Positions 23,581 through 33,996 of a stretch of DNA of 42,055 nt are shown piece after piece. The position numbers were made by a program, and so were the translations under genes. Under the pieces are notes generated by a model. That model was not told the DNA's origin. It did no database searches and saw nothing but the letters and a program-made list of their open reading frames with translations. Numbering within the stretch: position 1 is the stretch's first letter; each line of letters starts with the position of its first letter. The stretch is from Clostridiaceae bacterium (lineage in GTDB: Bacteria > Bacillota > Clostridia > Saccharofermentanales > DTU023), in contig JAAYNE010000102.1 of NCBI GenBank assembly GCA_012521015.1, positions 1 to 42,055 on the forward strand. Reading direction: 5' to 3'.

Positions 23581-26056
23581 ATTTGCCTCAATTGAAATTG
23601 CCTCTAATAATCTCGGTTATAAAAAAGATAAACAATTTAACCATAGCTTCAAAATTGTTTTGGACACTTTGTTTTATGCCGGAATAGCTTATGTTTTTTC
23701 GTTGGTTTGGTTTGAATTATTAATTAAGTCGGTCTGGCTGGATTATCCATATTCTTATGCCTGGCTTCTTAAGTTAATCGTTACTCTGCTATTTCTCTTC
23801 TTGGTGAACTATCCGAAAATTGTTGGTTTAAGCAGTTTAGGAATTTTGACTTTAACTTCGGTTTTAGGCTTGCTTTTTAATGAATCAATTGGTCAACCGT
23901 TTTTCGGTTTTATCAAAACACATGCTCTCGGAATTGTAGATTCCGTTAAATGGAGCTTGGCATTAGATCCGGCAATTGAAGTTATGCCGCCATATTTTCC
24001 GATTTATGTCGCCCTTTTATCAATAATTGTTGCTCTGTTGTTTATCTATGTCAAACCTGCACCAATCAATTTAATTATTGTATGGATTGTACCAATTGTG
24101 ATTATAGTTCACATTAATCAACAGGACATTTCGCTTCCGGCTTTTTTTCTCGGATTGTTGTGTATTATCATAACTTTTGCCAGACAGAGTACTTTTGGTT
24201 TTTCTTGGCGTAAAATATGGCAAATTCCACCTTTGGCTCTAATCACAATTGTTTTAGCTTTAATTTTTGCTCTGCAATCTTTTCTGCCACAAGATGTTTT
24301 CCGCAATGAAAAATTAAGCAACCGTCTTAATCAATTGATAAAATCAAGTCGAAAAATGCCGGATACGGTTCATTACTTTGAATTCAGTATTCGAGATGCC
24401 GGGTATTATCCGCAAGATGTAAGACTTGGTGGACCGGTTGAATTGATGAATGTTCCTTTTATGAATATATCGGGACCCGGTTCATCTTTTTATTTGCGGG
24501 GAACAGTATTCAGTGAATTCGAGCAAAATATTTGGCATGCATCTTCGATGAGCACCAATTATTTATTTTACAATGAAGATCCAATTGATCAACAAGCTGA
24601 AGCTTTCGGTTATCCTAGTCATTCACACCTTCCGGAAGGAGTGATTGCAAACTATTTTACTGATACCCCGCTTAAAATTACACCGATTTATCAGCCAATA
24701 CAAGCAATATTCCACGGCGGGAAGCCCTTAGAGATTATCAATTTAGCAACCGCAAACGCAGATTTGCAACACTCAGAAAATACCGAAAAGGATTCAACTT
24801 CTACTAAAAATACTTCTGAAGTTATGTACTATTTTAATCCTGCCGGACAAATCTATGCTTCTTTACAAATACCTGCTGACGGCTATATAATCAATGGCTA
24901 TGTTTCAAGACTTGGTTCAACTGCTAATTATCTAAATTTAATTGCAAATGATGCCAATGTGGGAAATTTAGTTTTCTCAAAACAAACAATGGCTAATTAT
25001 AAAAACTATCAAAGTTTTTTAGAAATTACAGAGCCTAATTTGGCAAATATTGTCTATCAAAATATTACTGAACCCACTGCAAAGGCTAATCAATTGATTG
25101 AAATAATCAATTATCTGAAAAATAATTTTAGCTACGATTTAAATGTAGAAGCAATGCCTGCCAATCAAGATTTTTTCGAACATTTCATCTCAACAAAAAA
25201 AGGTTATTGTACATACTTTGCAACAGCATTAGCTGTCTTGACAAGAGAAGCCGGTTTTGAATCACGCTATGTAGAAGGTTTTTTAGTCAAAGGCATCAAG
25301 AATCATAATTTACCGAAAGATCAATATGAAAGAGTGGTCTCAACCGATCAAGCACATGCTTGGGCTGAAATCAAAATTGAAGGATTAGGTTGGGTACCTT
25401 TTGATGCAACACCGACTGCAGCATTGGATGAAATCCAGACCGATCAGGAAAAAGAACAAGAACTATCTGCCTTGTTGCCGAAACCTACTGAAACCGAGCC
25501 AACTCAAACGGAGCCGACACAACCATTGCCTACCGAAACCCCAGATGTTCAAACTGAACCGAGCGAACATAAATTAAATCCGGAAGAACAACATAAAAAA
25601 ACTATAAGTAAAACACTGCTAATAATTATTTCTATTTTAATATTAATAACTATCTTAGTCCTTTATTTATTATGGAGGAAAAAAGTTTATACCAGACGCC
25701 ATGATCCGAATTGGCTATCCGAGAAATTTGATGGAGATATGAAACAAAGTGTGCTTTATATTTGGCAAGATTTAAAATATCTCTATAAGCTTAACGGTGG
25801 AATCTACGAACCGAATAATACAATTCTAACGATATTTGCAATTATGCTAAATACTTTCGAGTGGCAAAAAGAAGACACATATTCAGCATATCAAGCTATT
25901 GAACAGGTTTTGTATGCTGAACGCGAGCCCAGTTTAGCCAATTTTGAAAGCTTGCTGAATATTTATAATCAATCTGAATTATTTACTTCAGAAAAAATTC
26001 CGAAATTAAAATGGATTATGCGACGCTTTCTGTTTTCAGTTGAACCTAAATTATGA
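23570..26056 (+). CDS. transglutaminase-like membrane protein (TgpA type)
   Basis: This is an 828-residue protein with about seven N-terminal spans (residues 28-245) and a large extracellular part containing a transglutaminase-like domain (about 500-620). A Pro/Thr/Glu-rich linker (about 640-675), one span (about 682-702) and a cytoplasmic tail follow. The catalytic triad is visible: Cys547 in KKGYCTYFATA, His596 in QAHAWAE and Asp612 in PFDATPT. Family members are putative cysteine peptidases or acyl transferases at the cell surface, paired with MoxR and DUF58 proteins. The real substrate is not known. It closes the operon. Confidence 0.9.
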   Translation: MRNKFASIEIASNNLGYKKDKQFNHSFKIVLDTLFYAGIAYVFSLVWFELLIKSVWLDYPYSYAWLLKLIVTLLFLFLVNYPKIVGLSSLGILTLTSVLGLLFNESIGQPFFGFIKTHALGIVDSVKWSLALDPAIEVMPPYFPIYVALLSIIVALLFIYVKPAPINLIIVWIVPIVIIVHINQQDISLPAFFLGLLCIIITFARQSTFGFSWRKIWQIPPLALITIVLALIFALQSFLPQDVFRNEKLSNRLNQLIKSSRKMPDTVHYFEFSIRDAGYYPQDVRLGGPVELMNVPFMNISGPGSSFYLRGTVFSEFEQNIWHASSMSTNYLFYNEDPIDQQAEAFGYPSHSHLPEGVIANYFTDTPLKITPIYQPIQAIFHGGKPLEIINLATANADLQHSENTEKDSTSTKNTSEVMYYFNPAGQIYASLQIPADGYIINGYVSRLGSTANYLNLIANDANVGNLVFSKQTMANYKNYQSFLEITEPNLANIVYQNITEPTAKANQLIEIINYLKNNFSYDLNVEAMPANQDFFEHFISTKKGYCTYFATALAVLTREAGFESRYVEGFLVKGIKNHNLPKDQYERVVSTDQAHAWAEIKIEGLGWVPFDATPTAALDEIQTDQEKEQELSALLPKPTETEPTQTEPTQPLPTETPDVQTEPSEHKLNPEEQHKKTISKTLLIIISILILITILVLYLLWRKKVYTRRHDPNWLSEKFDGDMKQSVLYIWQDLKYLYKLNGGIYEPNNTILTIFAIMLNTFEWQKEDTYSAYQAIEQVLYAEREPSLANFESLLNIYNQSELFTSEKIPKLKWIMRRFLFSVEPKL

Positions 26057-26128
26057 TTTTTAAGTTTTCTGTTATATAATTTATTACTCAGGTTATAATA
26101 AACTATTAACAAGGAATTCTTTGAATAT

Positions 26129-27670
26129 ATGAACGAAATCACAAATGATCAGCAGGTGATTCTTGATACAAAATCCCAAAAAGATGTGTCGAACAGTGAA
26201 TTACAACAGCTGTATTTAACCAAACTTCAGGCTTATAGTGAACAATTGACACTACAGAAGTCAAAACGACCTACATATTTTATTCAAACATTTGGTTGTC
26301 AACAAAATGAAAATGACAGTGAAATAATTGCAGGGATCATGGATGCCTCAGGTTTTGCTTTAGTCGAAAATTATGAAATTGCCGATATTTCGATTATTAA
26401 CACTTGCAGTATTCGCGAAAATGCTGATAAGCGGTTATTCGGTCATCTAGGTATTTTAAAAACTTTACGACAACAAAATCCGCAACGTTTTACAATGCTT
26501 TGTGGTTGTATGATGACACAAGATCAACATTTAGAGAAAATTAAAAAGAGTTTTTCCTTTGTTAATTTAATTTTCGGTCCACATGATATTTTTCGATTAC
26601 CTCAGTTATTATGGGATAGCTTGGTAAATGAAAAGCAGGTGATTGCTGTTTCTAAACAAAACCTGATGGTAGAGCAAGAACATTTACCGATCACACGTTC
26701 ACGTAAATTTCGAGCCTTAATTTCTATCATGTATGGCTGTAACAATTTTTGTACTTTCTGCATTGTTCCGTACACACGAGGCAGGGAATTGAGTCGCAGT
26801 TTTACATCAATTTACCAAGAAGTAGTAGGTCTGGCTAAAGAAGGTTATACTGAAATTATGTTACTTGGACAAAATGTAAATGCTTGGGGAAAAGATTTTC
26901 GAGGACTAATAGAAGGACCTAAGAATTTTTCTGAATTACTGGAAGCGGTAGCTCAAGTCGATGGTTTGAAAAGAATTCGCTATATGAGTCCTAATCCGCG
27001 TGATATAGATCAACAATTAATTGATATTATCGGTAAATATCAAAATATCGAGCCACATATGCATTTACCGTTACAATCAGGCAGTGATCGAATTTTAAAG
27101 TTGATGCGTCGCAAACATGATCGAGCAAAATATTTGGAGATTGTACAGCAATTACGCAAAGCAAGACCCGATATTAGTCTAACTACTGATATTATTGTCG
27201 GCTTTCCGGGTGAAACCGAACAAGATTTTGCCGACACATTGGATTTAATGCGTCAGGTTAAGTTTGACAGTGCTTTTACCTTTATTTATTCACCGCGAGA
27301 AGGAACACCGGCTGCTAAATATCAAAATAATCTTGACCCGCAAGTTATTAAACGACGTTTTGAACGTTTAGTTGAATTACAGAACGCTCACAGTTTAGAA
27401 GCTAATCAAAAAGTAATAGGTCAAACGGTTGAGGTTTTGTTAGAGGGGGTCAGTCATGGTGATTCAAACATTTTGACTGGGCGAACAGCAGATTTTAAAT
27501 TAATCAACCTTGCTATTCCTGAAGAAATTAGAGAAAAACTACCAGTTGATGCAACAATAGATAAAAACACATTAAATAGTGATTATTTTGAAGGCAAGTA
27601 TTGTCTGGTAAAATTAATTAAAGCGAAAACTTTTTCCATAGAAGGAGTCATGAAACAATTAATATGTTGA
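26129..27670 (+). CDS. miaB: tRNA-2-methylthio-N6-dimethylallyladenosine synthase
   Basis: MiaB is a radical-SAM methylthiotransferase that converts i6A37 to ms2i6A37 in tRNAs reading U-starting codons. The N-terminal domain has three cluster cysteines (Cys57 in TFGCQQN, Cys93 in INTCSIREN, Cys127 in LCGCMMT). The radical-SAM domain has the CxxxCxxC motif at 204, 208 and 211 (YGCNNFCTFC). A TRAM domain closes the protein (about 430-510). About 45 extra residues precede the usual start. The gene overlaps mutS by 7 bases, and miaA, which makes its substrate, lies in the same cluster. Confidence 0.95.
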   Translation: MNEITNDQQVILDTKSQKDVSNSELQQLYLTKLQAYSEQLTLQKSKRPTYFIQTFGCQQNENDSEIIAGIMDASGFALVENYEIADISIINTCSIRENADKRLFGHLGILKTLRQQNPQRFTMLCGCMMTQDQHLEKIKKSFSFVNLIFGPHDIFRLPQLLWDSLVNEKQVIAVSKQNLMVEQEHLPITRSRKFRALISIMYGCNNFCTFCIVPYTRGRELSRSFTSIYQEVVGLAKEGYTEIMLLGQNVNAWGKDFRGLIEGPKNFSELLEAVAQVDGLKRIRYMSPNPRDIDQQLIDIIGKYQNIEPHMHLPLQSGSDRILKLMRRKHDRAKYLEIVQQLRKARPDISLTTDIIVGFPGETEQDFADTLDLMRQVKFDSAFTFIYSPREGTPAAKYQNNLDPQVIKRRFERLVELQNAHSLEANQKVIGQTVEVLLEGVSHGDSNILTGRTADFKLINLAIPEEIREKLPVDATIDKNTLNSDYFEGKYCLVKLIKAKTFSIEGVMKQLIC

Positions 27671-30285
27671 GTTTTGAACAAGTAAATTGTGAAGAATTAA
27701 CACCTATGATGCAACAATATGTTGCAGAAAAGAAAAAACGACCGGATTGTCTAATTTTCTTTCGTTTGGGCGATTTTTATGAATTGTTTTTTGATGATGC
27801 GGTATTGGCATCTAAAGAATTAGAATTAGCCTTAACCGGCAGAGAATGTGGTCTTGGGGAAAGAGCACCCATGGCAGGTGTACCACATCATGCTGCAGAC
27901 AATTATATTCTACGCTTAGTCAATCGTGGGTATAAAGTAGCTATTGTCGAACAGGTTGAAGATCCGCAAGAAGCCCAAGGTTTAGTTAAAAGAGAAGTTG
28001 TAAAAGTTATCACTCCGGGAACTTTAACTGATCAAAGCGCAATTGATGAACAAAAATATTTGTTTTTAGCTTCAATCATTCAAAAAGGCGTATATTACGG
28101 ACTTGCTGTTTGTGACATCACTTCAGGTTTATTTGAAACTACAGAAATTACTTATGGTGCAACGACACCTAAACTTATAGATGAACTATCACGCTTCCAA
28201 CCATCAGAAATCATTTGCAATCAAGAATTTGCCGATTCGAAAACTTGTCATGATCTCTTACAGAAAGAAACAATAACCTTGTCAGTACAACCTGACATTG
28301 ATTTTAATCAAGATTCCATTGCGAGATTTCCGATGATTGATACTACAGATTATGCTTTATGGGCTGCGGCAACGGCCGCTCTGTTAAATTATATTGAATC
28401 TACACAATTTACTCTGCCGAATGATATTAAAACTATTAAACCCTATCAACTAGATGCTTTTATGATACTTGATCAGAATGCTAGACGTAATCTTGAACTA
28501 ACTGAAACACTACGTGACAGGCAACGTAAGGGGAGTTTACTTTGGGCGATAGACCGTACTAAAACCAGCATGGGAGCAAGATTATTACGCTATTGGTTGG
28601 AACAACCTCTCTTAGACATCAAGACGATTACACATAGACAAGATGCGATTTCTGTTTTGCTTGATAATTTTATTTTACGCCAAGAATTAATTGCACAATT
28701 AACCGGTATTTATGATTTGGAGAGGTTGAGTGGACGTATTGCATTAGGACAAATCAATGCCAGAGACCTTGTATCTTTAATTTCTGTTTTAGAAAAAATT
28801 AAACCTATTAAAAACATTTTAAACAATTTTGATGATCCATATATTAATTCTTTGAATGTTCAATTACAAGACTTGCCAGATTTAATGGATTTACTTAAAT
28901 CGGCGATTGTTGATGAACCGCCAATTACAATTAAAGAAGGTAATTTAATCCGTACAGGTTTTAATTCTGAAATAGATGATTATCGCGATGCTACGCAAAA
29001 CGGTAAACAATGGATTCTTGATCTTGAAACTCAAGAAAGAGAAAGAACCGGAATTAAGTCACTCAAAATCGGTTATAATCGTGTTTTTGGATATTACATC
29101 GATATAAGAAAAACCAATTTAGATGCAGTACCACAAGAATATATCAGGCGTCAAACCCTGACTAATTCAGAACGATATATAACAGAAGAATTAAAAAATA
29201 TGGAAGATAAGATTCTCGGTGCTGAACAAAAGCTAATTTCGTTAGAATATGAATTGTTTTTAGAGATCAGAAACAAAACGATTTCTTATTTACCTCAGTT
29301 GAAAGCTAATGCTGATGTCTTATCACAAATTGATGTGTTGTCAGGACTAGCTGAACTGGCTGAAAAAAATGATTATTGTAGACCATTATTAACGGAAGAT
29401 TTAAAAATAGAAATCTCTAATGGGAGACATCCGGTAGTTGAACAAACTTTAGGTTATGGACAATTTGTGCCTAACGATTCTTATCTTGATCATCATGATA
29501 ATAAAGTGATGATTTTAACCGGACCTAATATGTCGGGCAAATCTACATTTATGCGTCAAGTTGCTTTGATTGTTTTATTAGCCCAAATCGGAAGTTATGT
29601 ACCTGCAGATTCAGCAAAAATTGGAATTGCCGATCGGATTTTTACGAGAGTTGGTGCTGCCGATGACTTAGCAGGTGGACAATCTACATTTATGGTTGAA
29701 ATGAATGAAGTTTCGCAAATAATGCGTAACGCTACAACCAGAAGTCTTTTAATTTTAGATGAAATCGGGCGGGGGACAAGCACGTATGATGGTTTATCAA
29801 TTGCTTGGTCAGTAATTGAACATATTGTAGACCCCCATTATATCAATGCCAGAACTTTATTTGCTACACATTATCATGAGTTAACAGATTTAGCAGAATC
29901 GACTCAAGGTGTTTTTAATTGTCACATTTCAGCAACCGAGCAAGATGGTAAAATTGTATTTTTACATCGGATTGAAGAAGGCTGTGCAGGACAAAGTTAT
30001 GGAATAGAAGTAGCTGAATTAGCCGGAGTTCCGGACTCTGTGGTGTCTAGAGCCAGAGAAATTCTCTTTCAACTTGAACGAGATAATCAGGGTCGTAGAT
30101 TAACCGTCAAAAAGTCTGCCAGACCTTTCGATGGTCAAGTTGACTTATTTTCGGCTGCTCAAAGTTTTAATCAAACCAATAAAGTAATCGAAAAACTGAA
30201 AAATATTGATATGGATTATATTAGTCCGGTAGATGCCAGAAAAATTCTTGAAGAGTTGATCGCTGAGGCAAAGGGTAAAGTGTAA
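27664..30285 (+). CDS. mutS: DNA mismatch repair protein MutS
   Basis: MutS recognises mispaired and looped bases and starts mismatch repair. The N-terminal mismatch-binding domain has the GDFYELF motif, with the Phe-x-Glu pair that contacts the mismatch, followed by LALTGRECG and AGVPHHA. The ATPase domain has Walker A TGPNMSGKST (619-628), the signature DDLAGGQSTFMVEM, Walker B ILDEIGRGTSTYDG (about 697-709) and TLFATHYHE. At 873 residues it has full family length, including the C-terminal helix-turn-helix. It overlaps miaB by 7 bases, and mutL follows after 47 bases. Confidence 0.97.
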   Translation: MLSFEQVNCEELTPMMQQYVAEKKKRPDCLIFFRLGDFYELFFDDAVLASKELELALTGRECGLGERAPMAGVPHHAADNYILRLVNRGYKVAIVEQVEDPQEAQGLVKREVVKVITPGTLTDQSAIDEQKYLFLASIIQKGVYYGLAVCDITSGLFETTEITYGATTPKLIDELSRFQPSEIICNQEFADSKTCHDLLQKETITLSVQPDIDFNQDSIARFPMIDTTDYALWAAATAALLNYIESTQFTLPNDIKTIKPYQLDAFMILDQNARRNLELTETLRDRQRKGSLLWAIDRTKTSMGARLLRYWLEQPLLDIKTITHRQDAISVLLDNFILRQELIAQLTGIYDLERLSGRIALGQINARDLVSLISVLEKIKPIKNILNNFDDPYINSLNVQLQDLPDLMDLLKSAIVDEPPITIKEGNLIRTGFNSEIDDYRDATQNGKQWILDLETQERERTGIKSLKIGYNRVFGYYIDIRKTNLDAVPQEYIRRQTLTNSERYITEELKNMEDKILGAEQKLISLEYELFLEIRNKTISYLPQLKANADVLSQIDVLSGLAELAEKNDYCRPLLTEDLKIEISNGRHPVVEQTLGYGQFVPNDSYLDHHDNKVMILTGPNMSGKSTFMRQVALIVLLAQIGSYVPADSAKIGIADRIFTRVGAADDLAGGQSTFMVEMNEVSQIMRNATTRSLLILDEIGRGTSTYDGLSIAWSVIEHIVDPHYINARTLFATHYHELTDLAESTQGVFNCHISATEQDGKIVFLHRIEEGCAGQSYGIEVAELAGVPDSVVSRAREILFQLERDNQGRRLTVKKSARPFDGQVDLFSAAQSFNQTNKVIEKLKNIDMDYISPVDARKILEELIAEAKGKV

Positions 30286-30332
30286 TAATATAAAGTATAA
30301 TAAAACGAAATATAATAAGGGAAAATATTGTT

Positions 30333-32327
30333 ATGATTCGGATTTTAGATAACACAACAGCAAATGGAATTGCTGCCGGAGAAGTAATCGAAAGACCGGC
30401 TTCAGTAGTCAAAGAATTGATTGAGAATTCGTTAGATGCAGGTGCTTCCATTATCAATTGTGATATAGAACGAGGTGGTATTAAACGAATTTTAATCAGT
30501 GACAACGGTTGTGGTATGACACCGGAAGATGCAGTTTTGGCTTTTAAGAGACATGCGACCTCAAAATTACGTAAGATTTCCGATTTAGATCACTTAGTGA
30601 CGATGGGTTTTCGTGGTGAGGCTTTGGCCAGTATTGCTGCAGTTTCAAGAGTTAATTTACATACTCGACAAATTGGGCAGGAACAGGGCTTTGAAGTGAT
30701 AGTTGAAGGCGGAAAATTAATTAAATCTCAAAAAATCGGATGTCCTGAAGGAACTCAAGTTGAAATCCGAGATTTATTTTATAATGTTCCGGCAAGATAT
30801 AAATTTTTAAAACGTGATCAGACTGAACAAGGATATATTGCAGATTTAGTAATGCGCTTAGCATTAGCAAGATCTGATGTATCTTTTCGACTAACATCAA
30901 ATCAAACAAGTCTGCTCCATACTCCAGGTAACAATAACTTACTTAGTGTAATCTATGTTTTATACGGCAAAGAAACTGCTGAGGCTATGGTTGAAGTAAA
31001 TTATTTCTTAGAGCCGATCAAATTGTCAGGTTATATTACAACGCCGCAGGTTACCAGAGGAAATCGGAGTCGTCAAATTGTATTTGTAAATGGTAGAAAT
31101 ATTGCATCAAAAATCATCTCCGCAGCAGTTACCGAAGCAAGTAAAACATGGTTTATGAAAGGCAAGTTTCCCAGTTTAGTAATCAACTTGGAAATTCCTT
31201 TAAATTTAGTTGATGTCAATGTCCATCCGCAAAAAACCGAAGTCAGATTCTGGGATGAACAAATTGTCTTTCGGGCTGTATATCATGGAATTAGGGAAGC
31301 ATTGGAATCCGGTTCAACTGTTATTAAAGGAGAAATTACCAGTAACCACTATCAAACTGTTACACCGTTAACATCAGATTTTAAAGAAACTCCTTTAGAG
31401 TATAGTTTAAGCCAAAGAACATCACAGTCTAAGGAGAAATCTGAAGAGACATCTAAAGAAGCAATTAGTGAATCAAGTAAACTTAAATATGATGCAGACG
31501 AACGTATTAGTTCTGCCGAGCAAGCTCAAGCATTCATGATGTATCAGAAAACAGATCAAATTGCTTCTCAAACATGTTCGTCAATAGGATCTCAAACAAT
31601 TTCACAAACTGAATCTCAAACAAACAATAATTCTGTTTTTCGGAGTGAATCTAATGAATCACAATCTGCAGATATTTCTCAAGTGACACAATCCGAGATT
31701 GTGTCTGAAACACAATCTCGGCAGTCCGAATTGGCATATTTAAAAGAGGCAAGATTGATTGGTCAGGTTTTTCAAACCTATTTATTATTAGAACATAAAA
31801 ATCGTTTTATAATTATAGATCAACATGCAGCACATGAAAGAATAATCTATGAACAATTGCATGATCAATATTTGGCTAATAAAAATCGACCTTTTAAAAA
31901 ACAGATTTTATTGCAAAATGAAACTTTGGAATTAACTGCACATGAAATGGCTTTAGTAGAGGAAAATCTGGATGAATTAGATCGTTTAGGATTCGAAATT
32001 AATCTGTTTGGCAATAACACAATTATCATTCGAACTGTTCCAGATACCGGTAAAAAGTTTTCAAGTCCGGTTTCTGCTGTTAAATCTTTAATTGATTCTT
32101 TAATCGATCAATCTTTTTTTCAAGAAGACAAACATGATGAGCTGCTTTATACCGTTGCCTGCAAAGCTGCAGTTAAGGCTCACGATAACCTTAGTTATAA
32201 TGAAATGAAAAAACTAGTTGCTGACTTAACCAAATTGGTGAATCCTTACCATTGTCCGCATGGTAGACCTTTGATTATTGAATTAAGTAAAACAGATTTA
32301 GAAAAACTTTTTAAGAGAATCGTTTAA
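30333..32327 (+). CDS. mutL: DNA mismatch repair protein MutL, endonuclease type
   Basis: MutL links MutS to strand removal. The GHKL ATPase domain is complete: ELIENSLDAGAS with Glu31, DNGCGM, RHATSKL and GFRGEALASI. After a Ser/Gln/Thr-rich linker (about 345-470) the C-terminal dimer domain carries the nicking endonuclease motif DQHAAHERIIYE (from residue 496, fitting DQHA-x2-E-x4-E), ACKAAVKA and CPHGRP (from 641). Presence of the motif means strand nicking is intrinsic, as in organisms without MutH and Dam. The linker is a run of SQT-type repeats. It is 664 residues long and in one operon with mutS. Confidence 0.97.
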   Translation: MIRILDNTTANGIAAGEVIERPASVVKELIENSLDAGASIINCDIERGGIKRILISDNGCGMTPEDAVLAFKRHATSKLRKISDLDHLVTMGFRGEALASIAAVSRVNLHTRQIGQEQGFEVIVEGGKLIKSQKIGCPEGTQVEIRDLFYNVPARYKFLKRDQTEQGYIADLVMRLALARSDVSFRLTSNQTSLLHTPGNNNLLSVIYVLYGKETAEAMVEVNYFLEPIKLSGYITTPQVTRGNRSRQIVFVNGRNIASKIISAAVTEASKTWFMKGKFPSLVINLEIPLNLVDVNVHPQKTEVRFWDEQIVFRAVYHGIREALESGSTVIKGEITSNHYQTVTPLTSDFKETPLEYSLSQRTSQSKEKSEETSKEAISESSKLKYDADERISSAEQAQAFMMYQKTDQIASQTCSSIGSQTISQTESQTNNNSVFRSESNESQSADISQVTQSEIVSETQSRQSELAYLKEARLIGQVFQTYLLLEHKNRFIIIDQHAAHERIIYEQLHDQYLANKNRPFKKQILLQNETLELTAHEMALVEENLDELDRLGFEINLFGNNTIIIRTVPDTGKKFSSPVSAVKSLIDSLIDQSFFQEDKHDELLYTVACKAAVKAHDNLSYNEMKKLVADLTKLVNPYHCPHGRPLIIELSKTDLEKLFKRIV

Positions 32328-32471
32328 TTTTAAATTGTTTAAGTTTTAAGTAATTGTTGTTCACATTTGAACTTATCTGATTATTTCGAACTATAGCTTA
32401 GTCTAATAGTTCTTTAATTAACTGTTAGGTTGTGTTTTAAATTGTTGGTTACTAAATAATGGAGAATTGAT

Positions 32472-33413
32472 ATGATTTTAAATCCGTCAAATCAGGTAAT
32501 TGTTATTTGCGGACCAACAGCTTCGGGCAAATCCGGTTTAGCTGTAGAATTAGCAAAATTAATTGATGCAGAAATAGTCTCGGCTGATTCAATGCAAATC
32601 TATCGTGAATTAGATATTGGCACAGCAAAAGTGTCGCCTGAAATTCAAGCCATTATATGTCATCATATGATTGATATTATTGAGCCTGATCAAACATACA
32701 GTGTAGCTCAATACAGCAAAACGGCAACTACTGTAATCAAAGAGGTTCTGGCTAAAGGCAAATCAGTAATTATCTGTGGGGGGACCGGACAATATATTAA
32801 TGCTTTATTAGACGGCTTGATTTTTGTCGAAACTCAGGTAAATAAAGCTGTGCGTAAAGAAATAAATAAAACAATTACTACAGATAATGCTTTAAGCTGG
32901 CATTCAAAATTAGAAAAATTAGATGCTCAAGCCGGAGAAAGGATTTCAGTCAATGATTTGCGGCGTATACGCCGATTTTTTGAAGTATATCAAACTACCG
33001 GTTTAACTCAAACTCAAATTTATAATAAATCTCATGCGAAAGGACCGGATTTTAATTTTTTATCTTTTTATTTATATCCGGATAGACAACAATTATATAC
33101 TTGTATTAATCAGAGAACAGAAGAGATGTTTGAATTAGGACTGGTAGAAGAGGTAAAAAATATTTTGAATAAGTATCCTCTTGTTCGTAAAGCTCAGAGT
33201 TTTCAAGCTATCGGTTACAAAGAAACCACTTTATATCTCGACGGAAAAGCTGAACTCAGCACAATCAAAGAACGAATCAAACAGGTTACCCGCAATTATG
33301 CTAAAAGACAATTTACTTGGTTTAATGCCCGAAATGACTTAAATGTGATAAATGATTTCGGTAACTTGAATTCTTTAGAGCAAATTCTCAAATTGCTAGG
33401 CTATTATAAATAA
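32472..33413 (+). CDS. miaA: tRNA dimethylallyltransferase
   Basis: MiaA transfers the dimethylallyl group from DMAPP to N6 of A37 in tRNAs that read UNN codons, making the substrate of MiaB encoded upstream. The P-loop is GPTASGKS (14-21), followed by EIVSADSMQIYRELDIGTAK. The substrate region includes GGTGQYI, and the C-terminus has QAIGYKE and RQFTWFN. It is 313 residues long, the usual length. The gene stands 144 bases after mutL, with a weak ribosome site (GGAG) before ATG, and is followed by a terminator. Confidence 0.96.
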   Translation: MILNPSNQVIVICGPTASGKSGLAVELAKLIDAEIVSADSMQIYRELDIGTAKVSPEIQAIICHHMIDIIEPDQTYSVAQYSKTATTVIKEVLAKGKSVIICGGTGQYINALLDGLIFVETQVNKAVRKEINKTITTDNALSWHSKLEKLDAQAGERISVNDLRRIRRFFEVYQTTGLTQTQIYNKSHAKGPDFNFLSFYLYPDRQQLYTCINQRTEEMFELGLVEEVKNILNKYPLVRKAQSFQAIGYKETTLYLDGKAELSTIKERIKQVTRNYAKRQFTWFNARNDLNVINDFGNLNSLEQILKLLGYYK

Positions 33414-33416
33414 TTG

Positions 33417-33452
33417 AAGGGAATAGCAGTGGCGCAAAGTCATTCCTTTTTT
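33417..33452 (+). terminator. intrinsic terminator after miaA
   Basis: AAGGGAAT (33417-33424) pairs with ATTCCTTT (33442-33449), with some G-T pairs, followed by T residues through 33452. It separates the repair/tRNA operon from hfq. Confidence 0.65.
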
Positions 33453-33984
33453 CTAAATTCAAATTTATAGAGCTTGAAATATTGAGACAATTTTCTAAAG
33501 TATATTGCTATTTCGCATAAAATAATTACAAATTATTGTTTAAATTATCAGTTTCTATTTGTAACATTATATAATATAATAAAAACGCTTATAAAAAATA
33601 GAATAATTTTATATTTAATTTATTTTATTTATATATAATCGTTTTTATTCCAAGTTTTATCAATTTCTATTAATATTTACGAATAAATTTTCAATATTTA
33701 GTGAATTTCTATTTTAGAATATTTGTAACTTGAAGCTTATGCGAAGTTTTAAAATTGAGCAAACAAGGAGGCATGATAAATTGCAAACAGATAAGTGAAG
33801 CCATATCTCCCTGTTATTAAAATAAATTAAACAGTGAGACAAAGTAGAGACAGATAGCGCATTCTTTGTAGTCAAGTAGTGAATACAAACCATATATCTT
33901 ATAACTCGACAAGAGTTCAGAGCAGAACGAATGTTATATATTAAAAAAATCACAACAAACAGCTTAAATCTGTTTAACTTTTCT
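33453..33984. other. AT-rich leader region before hfq
   Basis: No gene was found in over 500 bases. The stretch is very AT-rich, with several TATAAT-like sites (for example 33570-33575) but no clear -35 partner. A short frame after AAGGAGGC (about 33764-33771) encodes only about 15 residues and starts too close to the site to be convincing. Inverted pieces such as ACAAAG/CTTTGT (about 33839-33884) suggest a structured leader for hfq, which is not proven. Confidence 0.4.
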
Positions 33985-33996
33985 AGGAGAAATGAA

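Noticed and set aside
33764-33828. 15-residue leader peptide after AAGGAGG before hfq
   Set aside because: The start codon is only one or two bases from the site and the peptide has no attenuator-like codon run.
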